Source: Phorcus lineatus (lineage: Eukaryota > Mollusca > Gastropoda > Trochida > Trochidae). Taken from it: a DNA stretch of 64,000 bases. Below the pieces are notes generated by a model, which worked only from the letters and a program-made list of their open reading frames with translations, was not told where the DNA came from and did not search any database. Within the stretch, counting starts at the first letter, position 1, and every line of letters begins with the position of its first letter. Shown here piece after piece: positions 12,501-27,500 of this stretch. Location: the NCBI GenBank assembly GCA_921293015.1, contig OV121088.1:29487645-29551644 (forward strand), given 5' to 3'. A program made the translations under genes and the position numbers.

Positions 12501-15500
12501 GTATGTATCTAGATATGTATAGATAGAAAATGATATTGCCAAATACACTATTGGACAGTAATTAAGACAGTTAAAAAAACATAATGTTGGCATAAAAGAG
12601 ATTATCCTTTTTACAATGAGGTGTGTTCTTAAGGTCTTTTGGGGAGAGTCAAGTGTTGGATTCGAACCCACACCCTAAGAATCGATCTCCAGCGCTTGAC
12701 GCCCGAAGACCAAACCATGTTCAAAGGCTTCAGAGATATTATTATGCCCGTGGGGTGTAGGTTTGAAACTCAAATGATCGGTAAATGATGTACATGAGAT
12801 AATTCCAGATAGTGTGAACGAATATTGCAATAAGATATCTAATGATATTTCAATAAAGGCCAATCCATCATTTTTGAACTGTGGATCACCCATTTACATA
12901 TGATTTAAAATATCCACTTTTTAAGTGTAGTAAAAGTTTTGACATGCATTAAGGCATTGCAGTGCCAGATTAACTTGTATCATCCATTGGTATGCCATTA
13001 GACGGGTTTACAGATGTAAATGAATATGTCATAAACAATATCGTCCTTTTACGAAAAGTTATATTTCTAAAAACAAAGACCCCATTTGTTTTAAACTACT
13101 CGTCGTTTTGATCATCCTTAAGGATTTGTCAACATCCAAGCTTTTCAATTTTGTGTGATATTTTAAGGGCGCTTCGTATTTATTAGCTACTCCAGTAACA
13201 TTGTGAATGTATTTTTAGAATGGGAAGGTACTCCCTTCACCGACATACAATTTCAATTCACTTTATATGAAATAATATCACTTCGCTTGCAGGCTTACAG
13301 AATGTGGCCGTTCCAACCTCCCCGCGACTCGTTGAAGCCGAAAACAGCGCGGCACGAAACGAACGCAACCACAGATATGCTGACCATGTACAAACGGGAC
13401 TTTGTGGTCCACCCCATGAAGGGGAATCGGGTATGTGGGGTGGGGTGGGTAGTTGATGCGTTAATTGTAAAGGCAAAGAAAATAGGAAGGTGTGGTTTTT
13501 GAATAGATTTCGGGTTTATAGTTTCCCTATGAACGGTCCATGGTAGTTTATATGATGTTAGAGATTAGAACAAGAATTGGTCGATGCGCTCATAAAATAC
13601 CCCAGCAATACGCATATAAAGACCCGAGCCGATTGAAGAGCAGTTTGTGGTACAAGGATTATGTCGGAAGATAAGACCTCCACAAGAGGCAAGTGGCATA
13701 TGGGAAGACAGTCTCTCTCAAACAAAGCTGGACCATGATTTTGGTCAAACATCCAAAAGGATTAAATGTGCTATGAAATAGACACTGATGATAGAAGCAG
13801 TTTGTGGTACAAGGATTTTATTAGAAGAGAAGACCTCCATTGTTTATTCCTTGAAATTTTACAAATACCATATTTGTGTCACGGAAACTTTTTCAAGAAT
13901 GGTGTAGAAATAGTGGTAATATGTGTTGTGAGATAGAGATAGATAGGCATTGAGAAACTTAGGCTGAGGCAAAGACACACGGAGAGACAAGTGGCATATG
14001 GGAAGACAGTCTTTCTCGGACAAAGCTGGACCATGATGTTGGTCAAACATCCAAAGGGATTAAATGTCCTATGAAATAGACACTGATGAAAGAAGAAATC
14101 CTTAAGTGAGACTTGTAGCAAAGATAAATCTCCATATTTTAAAACATATCCGGACTAAACAACCTAAAGACTTTGAAAGGCATAATGACTATGTGCTTAC
14201 TTACGAAAATCACAACGTTTCGGAGTATGTGCTTACGTATGACAATCACAACGTTTAGGGGTATACGCTTACTTATGAAAATGATTTCAACAACAGTTTA
14301 ATAACTACACTTTTGATTACCTGTATGTCAGCGAGTTGAGAATGATAGTTAAATATGCTAACCTCCTGTTAATTCAAAATCCTTTCTAGTTTTCTCTTTC
14401 TCCATAAATGTAACCTAATACCCAGAAATATTACAACTATTAATTATACATGAGGTCAACGCAACAAGGATACGTTGGTCTATTTCTTAACGAGGACTTT
14501 CGCTACAATCTCAACCTATCGACTCGCCCTCGTTTTAAAATCTCAGCCTATTTTCCTTGATTTGCGGAAGTTAGGATTCAAAACATATAACCTCACACAA
14601 ATACAACTGGGATTGATGCGACAAGGGTGTAGGTCTAGTCATATTATGTAGGCGACAAACGTTGAAAAGTTGTCTGAAATGTCAATTCATTGGTATCGAT
14701 TTCTGTGTCGAAATTAACACGTGAAATAGACAACAGCTGGCGCGCAGTACGAGCGTAAAGTCGTCCGGGGCAACAGCGTGGATTGGTGTCAATCGAAATA
14801 TAACGTAGGATTTTAGTCAAAACGAGGAAAATTAACCGAGGAATCACCTGTAAAAGATCACGGATTACAAACGCTCTTGCCTGATAGTAAGTGTTTTACC
14901 TGACGATTAATTGGTGTGTGAGCTAATTGCAAATGTTTATGGAAGGCCAATTATTAACTTTGGTCGTGTCAGCTGTGATGCTATCGATCTGTTCGGTGTA
15001 ATTCTTAAAGATGTGGACAATGGAGTTGTTGAATGAAGTTCCCTTTCTGTATCAAATTGAAGTACTTAATAGTACTATCTATGAATAATGATTGATCGGC
15101 TTTTTATGTCAAGTGACTTTCTTTTGAAAAAAAATTGTTAGCATATTTTGAACTAGTTTGTAAGTTTTATAAATCTCTATGATTGAATGTTTATAGTATC
15201 ACATAGACCTATATAAAAGGCGTTTTCTGTTCAGCTGGTAAGGTTATACAAGCTCCTCCTCAACGCAGGTGGTCTCTGCGCACCTCGGACTTCCGCTTTC
15301 CGAAGTGTCATAAAATCCTCTGTCCTTAAAGAGCCAATGACAGTTACAAAACATACATAAGCATACATCGTGTTTTATCAAATTTATTTTTCAGTTTTAA
15401 AGATTTTGTTTTATTTCTCTTTGACCTCTGCAGTTAAGCCGACCGTGCACGAAGAAGAAGAAAGAGGATTATGTCGTACCCACCCACACTGGTCTTGTGA

Positions 15501-18500
15501 AGACAACATATGATCACGACTTCGATAAGCAGGTGCGTGTGTTAATAACATACTTATCATATATATTTGAGTGAACTCGTAACATGGTAGATATAATCAA
15601 CTGATATGATGAGAAAACGATTCCTCGTGATAACAAATTTATTTTTCAGAAAATGATGTAATTACGAAATGAGGTTTTCACAACAAAGAGGCTTTAAGGG
15701 GGGAACCTTTAATTCCTTATATATACATGTATGTTAAAATCATCCGCTTAAATAAAAAAGGATTCCTTATCTGCCAGAATACGAGTTATGATAAAATGAA
15801 GTCCTTGTTAACAACGATCAACGAAAGACTTTGCGAAACCTTTGTAAATATTTAATATTTTGAATATTTAATATTTATAAATGTATTTGTATAGATCTAG
15901 TAAACGAGCCTTGCGACCTATAGACAAATATAAAAAGACTTGAATAGACTGAAAATTCTTTATAAAGATTCCGTTACCTTTGATGTTACGCAAGGGAACC
16001 ATACAGGTCGTCACCACAGGCCCTCGGCGGATCATTAAAAACAATTTAAATATATAACAATTTTTTTTTAAAAATTGTTTTGAGAACACCCCTGAATCGA
16101 ATTGTACCTCTGTTAACAGTATATGGATACTATTAACAGAGGTACAATTATATTAAGGGGGTGTTCTAAAATACAATTAATTTAAACAAAAAATATTTTT
16201 ATGATCCGAGGGTCTGTGGTCGTCACAGGATTACGCGCTTCGCTCTATAATATTTGGAGTCAGGCCTCGATAACATACGACTCAGAAGTTGAACTTGAAG
16301 AGGCTATATCCTTCTCTTTTAGTATCGCATCAAACCAATTTTCCAAATTAATTATAAATATGAATAATGCACAAATTATCTCTCCATGTTCCCTTAACAC
16401 AAATAAATTACCCTAACAAAAAAAACACATGTCGTCGCAATTAGCTGCATGTCGTCAGAAGCACTCGAAATTCGAAGGAATCCTGCTCCCGTTTTTCTAA
16501 TATCATTAAAACGATAAACTATCCTAATTTTTACATTTAGAGATGTAGATGCAAGATTTGAGACGATATTCAATTGAACTCAGACAAAGGTGTTTAGGCT
16601 CTTATTTCAGCGAAATAAAATGTATGAAACATAATATGTGTCACTTTGAAATGATATTAAAATATTTTCTCCAGACATTCATTCCCACAAAGTCGTACCG
16701 CCCAAACCAGGCGTTCAGCATACCAACAGTGCCGTTCGACGGAAGAACGGAATATCAAGCGGCGTTTCCGGGGTACGGAGCCAAAGTGGCGAAGGGATGT
16801 CGGCCCCAATTGGTCAAAACCGGTGATTCCATCGAGGTTACCAAGACATCGATTGAAAAAAATGCCTCGACCAATCACGTTAGTACAAAATCGTAAATTA
16901 TTCAGATATAGTTTCAGGATATTATTTAAAGGTGTCCCGTATATAAGGTGAATTAATTATCTTCAGTCTTCAACAATACGAATTTAAGATTTCGGTTTTT
17001 TTTTGTTAGGATGAAAAATTAGCATATAGTCTAAAACTTGTCCCGAGATTCCTGATTGTTAACGCATTCATTACAATAGGGATTTTGGAGGGATTGCAGA
17101 AAAAAAGAAATATTTAAGAATTCGTTTTTCTTTTCAGAATAGTAAGTTTGGTATGCATTTTGTCAAAAATACAAAATATTTTGGGGGTCACCGACGATCA
17201 AAGGGTTATAAACATTAACAATATTGTTATTGTCGGCAAAAATTACGCTTTTCTAACCGATTCCTTATGTGTTATTTCCAGATTCATTTTAATCTTGTAC
17301 TTGTCTTTATATATATTGTGATCTCGGAGATTTTCATGTTTTTTCTTTGATATAATTTCGTAAGAAAAGAATAAAATGCTTAACTCGGTCCCGTTGTAAC
17401 TCATGTTATCAAACGGGGCGTCGTTAAGTATCCTCTCTATAGATTGTTACACGACTATCATGAAACACGTGAGGAGAGTGTGGAAATTACAATACGGGCG
17501 TCTGTGTGATAACCTAACCTTGTATTGCTCTATGGTGTCAGAGATTATCAAATCTGGCGTGTCGTGTAGAAGCAACGGTTGCTACGCAGGCTTTCATATG
17601 TGCGCATGTGCACATACGATATATATGAAACTAGATATCACTGTATCGCAATGTAGATATGAATGTTGAATGCTACAAGTTGAAACAAGAAGTCGGACCA
17701 TGGGAACGGTGTTCACTCTGTTTAGAGAAATGAATCGGTAGTAATTTGGAGGAATAGTTCAACGATATTGGAACCTTGGACCGTAATTACTGAATAAATG
17801 GATAGCTTGTCAAACTACGATTGAATTTAAATTACAGACGAGCAAATCGTTATATCTGACAATTGACCAGAGTACAATTTACCGGGACCTTTGCTTATCA
17901 ATTAGTGACCTCGGTGTTTCTTCTGTATCAAAACACGCACATGGGTATTCTCTTATCGAAAACGTTCGTTTGCTCTGATAAGATAGGGCAGAACTTCCCT
18001 TCTTTGAGTAGCCTAATGTACCTAATTTCCACTTATAGAAACCTGGCCTTATAAACTTGCAATGCTTTAAATGAAGTTGCTACATGGATGATAGTGTATA
18101 CATCAACGCGGAATGTGTGTTTCTATTATTAACATGACCAATAATTGGCAATCTTTGTGATTCCTCTCGACTTCGCTCTAAAGTACAAGTAAGTTATAAA
18201 AACATTATTATAAGTGTTTTATTATCACATGTCCTCTATGAGTCCGAGACCCAAGTACAAGCTCGAGCGACTCAGCGAAACATAGGTTCTAGGGATACTG
18301 GGTGTGATGTGAAAACACCTTATATATTTCTATATTATTGTTTATAGGTTTCGTGATGAATATTGTTTAGCATATATCTAATTGATATGTTACTAAATAG
18401 CAAGTACACATGAATTAAGTACTTTATTCTTGGTTTGTTTTAATTTAAAAAATCTACAATGTCTGCTTTGTCGTTAAGAGAAATATCATATTTTATGCCG

Positions 18501-21500
18501 ATCCACTACTAAAAGTCCGAGTGTAGAGTGGATTAAAAACCTATACATCCTGTTTGTATTTTGTTGGTTCATTTCCTCTGTTTAACCATCGATTTATATG
18601 TCATATGGTGTTAGAAATTGATTATATAACATTAACCCCTACCATACTACTACCTTGAGTCCGAGAGTAATGTTGAAGCTCGGTGTAAAATTTGACAGTT
18701 CTAGATTATGTTATAACAATATGACCCAATATTGTTTTAAATAATAATCTATTTTTTTATAGTTTGTTCTAGATTGTCCCCGTTTACTCATATCTATTTT
18801 TTTTATTTCCTATAATCCTCTCAAGTGAATCATTTAAATTCAACATTAACCCTCACCATGCCGTGTCTACAGAACGACTTTCAAACTCCCGTTAACGGAG
18901 AGCGACCTAAGCCGATCGTGCCAAAGGATAACAAGATCAAATTCGAGGGGCCGTTCGATGGAACGACCATGTACAGCGCCGCCTACACGAAACCACCCCC
19001 TCAGTCCCCTCCCGGAGAAAAGAGTAAGTATCTCTAATTTTTGGTTTTCGGCCAGGGTGTTCAGTATCACGTTTTAAATAAAGGGATCTCGCGAAAACGA
19101 AAACAATATGTTACCAATTGCAAGATAATGTTTTTTATTCAAGAAAAGAAGTTTTAAAACGAACGTAAATGTTCATTTAAGCTATCAAATCAATTTCTCA
19201 CACTCAAATGATTAAAAGGTGTTCACACAAAAATGACCGCCGGTGTTTTTTGCTTGATTGATAAGTTTTCACGACCTCAGATTGCCGAGTTGAGTGAAAT
19301 AATGTTCTACCATCTGAAGATTATACAGTTAGCATAAACTAATGTTTATTGGGGTAAATTTGAAAAAATAATATTTTTTTTTTGTTCAATGTAGGCTACT
19401 AATGCCCCCCCTAAATGTTTGCTTCGACGTTTTAATCGTATTATCCACCTGGAAGAAAACATCGACTTTTTCGTAATTTCTTTCTTTGTATGACAACCAA
19501 TAAGAACAAATGAAAGCTTCATGTTCATAACCAGAGCTGACATATTTACTGCAATAACGGCATGGAACCAATGGCCCCACGGACAGCTCAGCGTCGTGTT
19601 AAAGTGACCCAGAGTTTGTTTCATGATTTTTATGTGGCATTATTAAGAGCCAAAATACCTTATCACCTGAGTTAATTCAAAATCGTCTCCTTAACCTTGC
19701 AAAACCTTTTCTCTAAAACGCAAAAGTGATGATATTTTCTTGTTTTCACCTATAATCGGAAAACGGCCCTTTAATTTTTAAGAATTCGAAATTGTGTTTC
19801 CAATTAACGTGTGTAATAGTTAAAAGGCCTACTTTACACTATAAACCAATGTTTGTCTTTGTGTCTGCTGTAAATAAGGTTTTCGAAATTACGTTTGAAT
19901 CATTGGCGCGCGCCACTGTCCGGTTTTCGATCACAAATCACGACACTAATCCGTTTATCGTCATTTTACTGAACTGAAAAACATCAGGATTCTGATTTTC
20001 TGAACCAACCACTACTTCTCGATAAAATAATACCATTTATGAAGTTTGACATAATTGACCCTAAACAACATACTGTGTGCCCCTTTAAGAAAATTAGGTG
20101 ACGGTTTCTCCTCATCGGAGTTACACTGACTTTATTCATATCTTTGTTTCTTCAGTAGTAAGTCCAAGTCAATAAATATCTACTCATGGAACATATATGT
20201 TACAATAAGACATTTTCGACTCTTGATGTTTGAATTTTTTATGAAGGTCATTCGATGGCTGTTTTTGTAAAATGAAGAACTAGTTAATTACTGAAGAGTA
20301 TTTTTCTTTTTCATATATTGTTTAACCTAAGACAATAAATTTGACGAATCGAAAATCATTAATATTTATCTTAATGAAAAAGCACTACCTTTTCCAGGTG
20401 TATGTAAGATAATGCATCCGTTTCAAATAATATCCAGCAAAGTCACTGTTCACTGGTGACTTTCCTTGATCTTTTGATTTCAGTATACCTAATGATCGTA
20501 TAAACCATGCTGCTTCTTGGCGCAGCTTCTTGCTGCATGTAACATGTCCCGTGTGTATGCTCTTGCGCTGAAAATATATGTTTACTTGAAGGTTATTCTT
20601 GTTGCAAAATGCCGCTGACGATAATCTGAAGTTCGTCTCTATATATATATCTAGATGCTGTGAAAAGTTAGGCCATTTGTTTAAATCGTTAAAGGTACTC
20701 AAATCGGTTAAAATACAATGCACATGTTCGATAAACATTTAGTTTTTAGATTTGATATTTACTCAAAAGTTTGTTTTCATTGTTTCCTAAATTGTCTCGT
20801 TTTCTATCAAAGTACAGGGCAACTGAAAGAGCAATGAACCGTTTATCAATGTATTAACCATTCAAGTGAATGATAAATAGAGGATACTAAACGACCTTCC
20901 ATTTAATACTATTTTTATTAAACGAGTTAATGATTAAGTATAAAACGAGCGAAAGCGAGTTTAATACCAAATCATTAATGAGTTTAATAAAAAATAGTAT
21001 TAAATGGAAGGAAGTTTAATATTCTGTTTATTACTTGACTTCAGTAATCAAGCATTATTACCGAAAGTGTACTGAACGAAGCATTTCCGCGACTAAGCCG
21101 CCATTGAGACGTCGGTGCCAAGATTGTGACGTCACAACCACACAATATTATGACGTCATACGGGGAGCGGTATTACACTAGTTTAATATCGCCGTATAAA
21201 TATTACACTGCGGTATCTTACACGGGCGAGTAATAATTTCAATTGCATGACACGTGACCTCATTCAGGATTATATGAAATCACTTCCTCGTCACAGGATC
21301 TCAAATCAGAAACAATCATTATTTAAAGTGTCAATGAGACACGTGACCTCAGGGAATAAATTTGCTCTTCCGGGGCTGTTTTTTGTCATTTGATCTAACG
21401 AATGAAAGGACAATCTTCTGGATGAATGATTTCATATCGGGAATAACTTTATTAGATTCCAATCTGTTTAGGCTTTGAGCGTTATTATTTATTCGATTTA

Positions 21501-24500
21501 CTACTTTGTTTATTAAACGAAGTATTGATTGAGAATAAAACAAGCGAAAACGAGTTCGATACCAAATCGTTAACGAGTTTAATAAAGATAATATTAAATT
21601 GAAGGAAGTTTAGCATTCTGTTTATAACTTTACTTCGTTAATAAAGCATGATTGCCGAAAGTGTACTGAACGAAAGATTTCCGCGACTTGGCTGCCATTG
21701 TGACGGCGGTACCAACATTGTTACATCACAACCACACAATATTATGACGTCATACGTGCTATGGTTACCTGCCAAAACGCAGAACTGCAAAACGCAGAAC
21801 TGCTAAAACAACAACATTTATGGTTGGTTGCACACACCTGAACCCTCATAATATAATGGAACGGCCCGATAGGAAATGAAATGAAGACAAAAATACAATT
21901 TGTTGTGTAAACATGTATTGTGCATGTTTTTTAATCATATGTTTCCATTGTTGGATTCTTTCATCATCTTGGATATTGATTATTTTACAATTTACAACAT
22001 TGCTTATCATTGTTCATTGTTCAATCTGTGCTTTCATTCACATCTTCATCATCATGAGAGGTCCGACTGCATCCAGGAACTGCATTGGTGACTTCTCACC
22101 ACGGCGAAGCTGATCTTTCAGACGAGACAGGCGCTGCTCCTTCTCTTTGTAGATTGCTTTCTTGGGTGGTGGAGCAGCTCCAAAGTTGATCTGGATGACC
22201 TTCGCCTTCTCTCCGTTTTCAATGTTCTTGATCAGTTCAATGAACCTGTAGACGTTGGGGTGTCTGTGCTGCAGTGTCTTGCCGATCCGGGAGTGAAACC
22301 CTTCAAGGTTGTTGTTGGTGCGGGGTCCTTGTGTTCCATGGTGGTTCCAGAGTCGGGGTGGGAACCTGGCATCGTCATCCACCCACGTCGCGACGATGTA
22401 GTCGTTGAACGCATCAGCTTGTAGTACGTCTGGGCAGTGGTTCATAGCATCGAGCCACGCATCCTGGACCTGGAGCAGGGGAAGCAGCGGGAGACCTGCA
22501 GCTCGGCGAACCCACTTCCTAACCTCAGCATCTTCCTTGTAGGCAACCGCAAGTCCTAGGTCTTGCGTCTTGCGCCATATTGCCTGACAGAAGTGGAAGA
22601 GGCATCCCTTCAACGTGGCCTGAGGGAACACAGTCTCTGCAGCAACAATGCTGGCTTGCTCAAAGTCAGTCTGGATCACTGAAGGTGCGAGCGGTCTGTT
22701 GAGGGTCTGCTGCACGTGAGTCTTCAGTAAGTTGAACAGTCTGGTGTAGGTAGCTCTCGTGCGGTCTGGGAGTAAGGCGAAGACCAGTGGGTACATGGTC
22801 GATCCTGACATGGCATGTATGATGTACACCTGGTTCCAGAGAGCCGGACAGGAGGAGAAGGTGCCGTCCATGTAGATGTAGTCAGCAGACTGCAAGGCTT
22901 CCAGGGACTCTTCGGAACAGAAGGCCAGGATCTTGTTTTCTTCTCCATCCGCAAACAGCAAGAATCTTCTGCCATCTTGAGTTGTGGTCCACTGGTCTTG
23001 AAGGTCCACCTCAGCTCTTGATGCAGGCAGTGGTGGGATGTTGTGGCGTCTGTGACGGTACATGGCGCTGCTCACACTGGGGAAAGACGGCAGGTGGGCT
23101 AGAAGATCTTCCTCCTGATGGTTCACCTCGTTGTTATAGATCTGCTGCATTGGCGTCGTCTCTTCTCTAGCTCTCTTCCTCAGCGTGCTGACAAACTTCA
23201 GGGCCCGGTCGTCACTAGGTGGATGGCTGTGTTGTGTTGTTATCTTCACGAAGTCTGTGACGGTGGTACACTTGCCACTGCATGACCTATTAACACACCG
23301 CCAGTAAACAGTGTCCCCCTTATCCTTGTTCTTAGCATACAAGTATCCGTCAAGTAACACTTGTGGAGCACCTTTCTGAGACATCACATATTCTACTTTC
23401 CGTAACCCAGCCATTGTGGAATTGGAATGTCTATGCCATGTTTCTAACACCTATATATATGGAAGTATGAGATTAAAGTTTAATTGTTTACTCTAAACAA
23501 TGTTTTGATAGAGTATTTTCATATAAACACATGTACCTGGGAGGATTATACTGTTTAACAATGTTTTGATAGAGTGCTGAATATATTGTTACAGTGTGTT
23601 ACTACTCAGTATTTTCATATAAACATATACCGGGAGGTTCATACTGTTGAACATTGACCTGTTGATTCAGTGATCTGCTAATTTGACTGTGTCGCTCTAC
23701 TCACTGTCAGAGTGGACCAGTCCATTACTTAATTGAATAGGTGTGACCAGCCTGACAATGAACTTTTCATTTCTGCTAATTGGGATTCTGCGTTTTGCAG
23801 TTCTGCGTTTTGGCAGGATACCTATTAAATTAACTTAATATTAATAATGCCGGAAAAATATTACACTGCGGTATCGTACACGGGGGAGTAATATATAAAA
23901 ACTCAGTGTTTTCAATGTATACTACATAGGTAGGCTATAGATAGTTTACTAGTATTCAAATATCAGGAAGGGGGTAAGGGGGAGGTATTGTGATCAGATT
24001 TTCAGATACTTCACTAACATTGATTTAATGGCATTATCTGGCCATTTTCAGTTAATTATGTTTTCGCTCCGTCACGAAGCATCACTAAAGGCGCCCCCAT
24101 GCTATAATCATGACCCCGGGCGGGCGACCTGCTGTTTGTATTGTCTTATCTCTCCTTTGCGTAACACAATGTGATTTCTTCCCGACGTGTCCACAGAGGT
24201 AGAGATCGATATCTTTATTGACATATACATCATATGTTCATGAGTGACAGCTGGGACGTTGTCTAAGTGGTCACAGCTTCGGGTCACACGAAACAGACGG
24301 TGTGTTAGGGTTCCAGTCCCCCGGTGTTTGTGGTATAAGGTGGAAGGTTGAACTTACCTTTCATGTTTTTGCTTTTCGGGATAATTTGCAACTATACGGC
24401 ATGAGGTATGTTGTTAGTCACTTTTTCGAATTCAAAGATTTCTTTTTTTGAGCGGAGCAGTACTCACATATTTCTGTCACGTCATAAAGGTGCGATAAAT

Positions 24501-27500
24501 TTGTGTTAAATGTATGTTTGTTCACGTATTTCTTTTCGAGACGTCAATCACGCAGGCTACAGGCCTACTTTTGCATCAAATCCAGGGTGGTCGTCATTTA
24601 CGAGTATATATACACATTGCGAAAAGTGCTGCAACATCTGCTATTGTTTTGGCAGTCGTGATTAATGTTCTTCGATTCATAGGGAATTTTTAAAAAAGCA
24701 ACAATCTCTTCAGTAAATTCAGTTTATGAAGTTATGAGGTTAATAAGTTATCGGAGTAACACTTGAAAAACTGTAAAATTTGTTAATAATAAACTAACCC
24801 CTTTTTGAAAAAGAATGTTCTCTTAGTAGAAGTGTTTTTGCCTATTACTGAAGGCAGAACAACAAGTAAGTTAGTCGTTGTTAGGAACAATCCACATTTA
24901 AACGACTGACTGTCAAATACTTGTTTATCGTAGTTGGTTCCATTACATTTTGGATACACATTTGTCATAAGAGCTCTCTATCTATTAATATTAGTTGTAC
25001 AACATTGGAGACAAATATCCAAATCCATTTATGTGTGCAATACTTTTGTCAAGATGTATATTTATAGCATCACTAACAACCTAATGCAGCGACTTAAGTC
25101 ATCGTTTCTTGAAAATGTGCAAATTAATTTCTCATTGACAACTACGTTTGTCTATTTGGCAACGAAGATATTCTTTAATTTCAAATGACGCAATAAAGTA
25201 CATTTTATTCTTTACAATTAACTTTCAATCAGTAATGAAAAGGTTATGGCGGTCGAAGTCACAAAGGGAAATCAAATGCATTATCTGTTCATTATTTATG
25301 TTTGCAAAATATTGGTTTACGTTGGTGCTTAGAGTATGATACTATATGTCTTTGCACAATGTCGTAACACACTTGTATAGGGTAATCAGCACCTACAGCT
25401 TGATTGACAGGTCAGGTTTAACTTGTATAATCATTGAATGGCCGTGTGTCATTATTATTATTACACTGAACGTGTTTCATGCATGGTTGGTTCATTATAT
25501 TTCAGATCAAGTTTAAACATTACAATGAAGTTCATGTCGCCTAATCTGTAACGTTTTCCACTTCGGGTCACATCATACACTTAGTAATTATTCCTGTTTA
25601 TGGCAGTTTTCGTTGGATTTGTGTACTGGATAAGTGGATTAAGAGTCGATTTGAGACACACGAGTTCAGTAGGAATATTCTTTCATCTTCGAGACTACAC
25701 CATAGAAGCGTTATTAAAACTTTTTTTAAAAACGGCCAAAATTTTACGAAAATGTGCATGATACGTGAAAATGGATTGATGGTCCTGGACGTTTCACATG
25801 AAAGCATTTACTTAAAGTCATAGGTTCACTTTTGTAAGGCAAAACAATTTTAATGCACGCCAGGAAAATAGTTCGTCACTCACATCGATCTTTCCCTGAC
25901 GTTTGCAACAATTTTCAGAACTTTGCGTACATTCTAGCATTCATAATGAAATTCAAAAACCCATCCCTCCCCTCTGTCGCACGACAAAGCTTACAACGTC
26001 GTGCATTCCGCAAAATTTATGACGAAGTACACATGAAAAAATTATCAGTGCAAAATTCAATGAAAATAACTCATGCTAACCTACTTCAAATGGCTCTGTC
26101 ATGCAATCATGCAATTATTAGATTGTCGGTATATCGCACTTGTGATGTGACTTCAAATTGGGTGACTTGGCTTGCATGCCGGCCGAGCTAAAACAGCGGC
26201 AGGCACGGATTATGTTCAGATAATGGACTTAGTCAATAGATTACGTAACCATAAGAGACTTACTTTTGCTTCGATCACGAAATGATTGAGGCAATTTGCA
26301 CCCATCGAGTTTCACATCTACGCCAGTATCGATGACGTAACAATTGACGACACACACCATTATGACGTAACAATTGTAACTAAGTCGGGACGTCATCGTT
26401 TACTGTCAGTTGTTTTGCTCTGCCATACTGTGTCTGCGTGTTGTGTTACTTCAAAATGTCAAGATAGACTCCAAGGGCGTTTTATTCGAACGCCATATAG
26501 TTAGAGATGTGGTGAGATGAGCTTTCATCATACGAATTTGCTTAATCTAACTTTCTCTTAATTTCAGAAACGTGATGCTTATAATCATATATCTAATGGA
26601 TAACGTTCTACGCGTTTAGATGGATTCGTAGTGTAGTATCTTAGCTTCAGAAAAATTTAATTATGATCTCTTCCCCGAAATACTAATCATATTGTTTTTG
26701 AGCCACTGTTTCTTTGGAACAGGGATATCTTAAAGGGTCCTGTCTTCACGTCGTTTAATCAAAAATTGAAAATTTGTCATTCTACAGAAAGTCCAGTGAA
26801 AGCCAGCAACCAGAAGGAGAAGAAGAAGGCCCCGTTTATCGCCATAACGACCAACATGGTCGACTATAAACACCCTAAAAACGCCACACGAGAGGCTTCT
26901 TGTCGCCCGCCGGACGCCAATATCAAGGTATCCGAAGTTCCGTTTGCAAAAGAGACGACGATGTCGGCAACGTACAAGTCGTGGCCACTGACCGGCAAGA
27001 CGACTCCGTACTGGGCAATTAAGGCCGACTACAAACCGCCTGACAACAAGATACTTCTCCATACCACATACATGGTGGGTCGCCCTTTCTATCGTAATTA
27101 AGTTGCAGTCGCTGTACCTGCTAGTGCCATGCGCTTGGAAGCTTTGTTGGAGCCATATATTTTAGGCCACTCCTAAATTAGTTTAGGTCCGCACTTTGCA
27201 AGTCTATACGAAAAAAGAATACAAATATATTAGCATTTAGAATAGCGGTGAATAGACTTTATCTTTATACAGCGGTTGAATCATTAGTTTTCAAAGGTGG
27301 GGGGAGGGGGGGAGGAGAGAGGGGGGTGTCAATAGTTTGTTTACAATATTAAATAAAGTCATCAAATGCGCCCATATATTTTTTAAGGGACATTAAGCGC
27401 TAAATTGCATACGATAGCTATGAAAAGTTACATTTTCTTCATATCACTGAAGACTTTCTGTGTTCGCGTAAATAGTTACAATGTTCCGCCTATCCGGGAG

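Noticed and set aside
22724-23170. Several frames overlapping the MULE transposase on both strands
   Set aside because: Shadows of the GC-rich transposase frame, which alone carries the zinc-finger and DDE motifs.
24240-24330. A functional tRNA gene
   Set aside because: A and B boxes are present, but acceptor and T stems do not pair convincingly; SINE origin is more likely.
25853-26191. 112-codon frame in the microtubule gene intron
   Set aside because: Overlaps the family C remnant; composition and lack of splice partners suggest chance.
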